Of a DNA stretch of 6,437 nucleotides, positions 4,795 to 6,437 are shown one piece after another. The DNA lies in assembly GCA_023473845.1 (NCBI GenBank), contig JAMCYA010000018.1, forward strand, positions 1 to 6,437. The letters are read 5' to 3'. Positions within the stretch are counted from its first letter, which is position 1, and each line of letters begins with the position of its first letter. The notes under the pieces are model-generated. The model made no database searches. It saw only the letters and a list, made by a program, of their open reading frames with translations, and was not told the DNA's origin. Source of the stretch: Patescibacteria group bacterium (GTDB lineage Bacteria; Patescibacteriota; Doudnabacteria; UBA920). The translations under genes and the position numbers were made by a program.

Positions 4795-6429
4795 ATGAAA
4801 AATAATTTAGAACAGCTTGCCAAGCTGGTGCGTTACCATATTTTGACCTCTACCACGGCCGCGGGCAGCGGCCACCCGACTTCGTCCTTGTCCGCAACGG
4901 ATGTCATGACTGGATTATTTTTTGGCGGTCACTACCATTTCGACTTAAGCCAGCCGGACAATCCGGCCAATGACCGGCTGATTTTTTCTAAAGGCCATGC
5001 CAGTCCCTTATTTTATTCGTTGTATGCGGCTGCCGGCAAAGTCAGCGGCGAGGAAATACTAACCCTGCGCCAGTTTGGTTCGCGATTGGAAGGCCATCCA
5101 ACCCTGGAATTTCCCTATACGGAAGTGCCAACCGGTTCTTTGGGCCAGGGTTTGTCCGTGGGCGTGGGCGAGGCGCTAAATGCCAAACTCGACAAATTGC
5201 CTGGCCGGGTGTTTGTGCTCTTGGGCGATTCGGAAATGGCCGAAGGCAGCGTGTGGGAAGCCATGCAGCTGGCCGCCCACTATAAATTGGACAATTTGTT
5301 GGCTGTTATTGATGTAAACCGCTTGGGCCAAAGAGGCGAAACCATGCAAGGCCATAACTTGGAAGATTTTAAACGCAAGGGCGAAGCTTTTGGCTGGCAA
5401 ACGGAAATTATTGACGGGCATAATCTGGAGGAGATTGACGCCGTTTATAAAAAACTTTTGTCAGAGCAGAATGGGCTGCCTAAACTGGTGGTGGCTAAAA
5501 CTTTAAAAGGCAAAGGCGTGTCTTTTTTGGAGGACCAGGACAACTGGCACGGCAAAGCTTTAAAACAGGATGAATTGGCAAAAGCGTTGCAGGAACTGGG
5601 CGAAGTGGATAAAACTTTGGTAGGCGAAGTCCAGTTGCCTGAACAGGCTGTAAAACCCGCTCCATTGCCCGGGCATCCGCCCATTAAGCTCACTGCTTAC
5701 CCTCAGGATAAAACTGTGGCCACGCGCAAAGCTTATGGCAATGCGCTGGTGAATTTGGCCGCGGCTTATGCCAATTTGGTGGTGCTGGATGCGGAAACCA
5801 GCAATTCCACTTATGCGGCAGACATTAAAAAGAATTATCCGGAAAAATTTGTGGAGTGCTACATTGCGGAGCAGAACATGGCCGGCATGGCCTTGGGTTT
5901 TTCCCGCCGCGGCAAACTGCCGTTCGTGTCCACTTTTGCCGCGTTTTTGTCCCGCGCGTTTGACCAGATTCGCATGTCGCAGTATGCGGCCGGCAACATT
6001 AAGTTCTGCGGCTCGCATGCGGGCGTAAGCATTGGCGAGGATGGCAGCAGCCAAATGGGCTTGGAGGAGCTGTCTATGTTCCGGTCCGTGTCCGGCAGCG
6101 TGGTGCTGTACCCGTCGGACGCGGTGTCCGCGGAAAAGCTGGTGTGGGAAGCGGCGCGCCACCAGGGGAACGTCTACATCCAGACCACGCGCAAGGAAAC
6201 CCCCATTTTGTACGCAGCTGAGGAAGATTTTCCCATTGGCGGTTCCAAAACTTTAAAATTTTCGGCCCACGACCAGGCAACGGAAATTGGCGCGGGCGTG
6301 ACTTTGCACGAAGCCTTGGCAGCGTATGAAGAATTGCGTGGAAATATACCTCACCGTGCCGGATTGCCCGCGGATTACCACGGAATGGGTCAAAATTGTA
6401 TGGTCGGAAAACCTGACTCCGGCCAATAG
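4795..6429 (+). CDS. tkt: Transketolase, C-terminal domain missing or replaced at the window edge
   Basis: Transketolase moves two-carbon units between sugar phosphates using thiamine diphosphate (ThDP) and a divalent metal, in the non-oxidative pentose phosphate pathway. Both catalytic domains are in one chain. In the ThDP domain: GHP (His27), SKGHAS (66-70), EGHP (His101), GSLGQGLS (114-121), and the ThDP/metal motif starting GDSEMAEG at 144 and ending with Asn175 in DVN. In the pyrimidine-binding domain (from about residue 300): AEQNMAGMALG with the catalytic Glu359, then STFAAFLSRAFDQIR (379-393). The C-terminal domain begins normally (EIGAGVTLHEALAAYEELR, 497-515) and then homology stops. 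The last 29 residues look unrelated, and the usual ~100 further residues are absent. No other frame restores them, so a single frameshift does not explain it. It starts 6 bases after the coiled-coil gene, with no visible Shine-Dalgarno sequence. Confidence 0.93.
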   Translation: MKNNLEQLAKLVRYHILTSTTAAGSGHPTSSLSATDVMTGLFFGGHYHFDLSQPDNPANDRLIFSKGHASPLFYSLYAAAGKVSGEEILTLRQFGSRLEGHPTLEFPYTEVPTGSLGQGLSVGVGEALNAKLDKLPGRVFVLLGDSEMAEGSVWEAMQLAAHYKLDNLLAVIDVNRLGQRGETMQGHNLEDFKRKGEAFGWQTEIIDGHNLEEIDAVYKKLLSEQNGLPKLVVAKTLKGKGVSFLEDQDNWHGKALKQDELAKALQELGEVDKTLVGEVQLPEQAVKPAPLPGHPPIKLTAYPQDKTVATRKAYGNALVNLAAAYANLVVLDAETSNSTYAADIKKNYPEKFVECYIAEQNMAGMALGFSRRGKLPFVSTFAAFLSRAFDQIRMSQYAAGNIKFCGSHAGVSIGEDGSSQMGLEELSMFRSVSGSVVLYPSDAVSAEKLVWEAARHQGNVYIQTTRKETPILYAAEEDFPIGGSKTLKFSAHDQATEIGAGVTLHEALAAYEELRGNIPHRAGLPADYHGMGQNCMVGKPDSGQ

Positions 6430-6437
6430 CGGCCCGT
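6341..6437 (+). other. Sequence not continuing transketolase; possible chimeric contig end
   Basis: From about 6340 none of the three forward frames matches the transketolase C-terminal domain. Frame 2 is open from an ATG at 6326 to the window edge and reads VEIYLTVPDC, then TTEWVKIVWSENLTPANSGP. The W-x-x-N-L-T-P-A-N-S-G-P ending is reminiscent of beta-sandwich segments of secreted Ig-like proteins; this resemblance is weak and from memory. Two minus-strand frames are also open over these ~100 bases, so openness alone means little. The stretch may come from another locus joined at a contig end, or from a real rearrangement. Confidence 0.45.

Noticed and set aside
5560..6162. 200-codon minus-strand open frame
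   Set aside because: It lies wholly opposite the conserved transketolase frame, has no start signals and a composition typical of a shadow frame.
1..6437. Alternative code in which TGA encodes glycine (seen in some candidate phyla)
   Set aside because: No recognised gene needs an in-frame TGA; all genes end at TAA or TAG. The window gives no sign of recoding, though it uses no TGA stop either.
1..6437. Mobile element, CRISPR array or toxin-antitoxin pair
   Set aside because: I found no transposase, regularly spaced direct repeats, terminal inverted repeats or toxin-like small gene pair on reading both strands.

Overview
The window looks like an ordinary bacterial chromosomal segment. It most resembles genomes of the candidate phyla radiation (Patescibacteria/Parcubacteria-like). 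The pointers are a multi-domain lamin-tail surface protein, a lone HU gene, very short intergenic gaps, several genes without a visible Shine-Dalgarno sequence, and a transketolase of the type common in those genomes. This placement is an inference from gene style; no rRNA or other marker is present. The standard code fits: all visible stops are TAA or TAG, and no in-frame TGA is needed in any gene. All recognised genes are on the + strand.

Layout. Positions 1-1755 hold the 3' part of a gene for a surface protein with three complete lamin-tail domains, the tail of a probable fourth, a coiled coil and a C-terminal membrane anchor. Next comes a self-contained HU gene with an extended -10 promoter, a strong ribosome binding site and an intrinsic terminator (1771-2203). 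A tRNA-Gly(UCC) gene with encoded CCA (2238-2312) follows. Only 10 bases after it starts a gene for a membrane-anchored protein with a transglutaminase-like Cys-His-Asp arrangement (2323-2853). A 330-base non-coding leader then carries a promoter, a SAM-I (S-box) riboswitch (2921-3020), a terminator hairpin and two further hairpins, and leads into metK (3185-4378), which ends at a strong terminator. Last come a small charged coiled-coil protein (4474-4788) and, 6 bases on, a transketolase gene (4795-6429).

How it fits together. The riboswitch upstream of metK is a classic feedback loop: S-adenosylmethionine, the product of MetK, would bind the leader RNA and shut off MetK production. HU, tRNA-Gly, metK and transketolase are housekeeping genes. 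The surface protein and the transglutaminase-like protein belong to the cell envelope.

The most notable points are the SAM-I riboswitch, with unusually short P1 and P4 helices and a covarying CTAG/CTAG pseudoknot, in a probably reduced genome; the near-zero spacing between the tRNA and a protein gene; the transglutaminase-like protein; and the abrupt loss of transketolase homology about 100 bases before the right edge. That last point is either a real truncation or a chimeric contig end. I see no mobile element, CRISPR array or obvious new multi-gene system.
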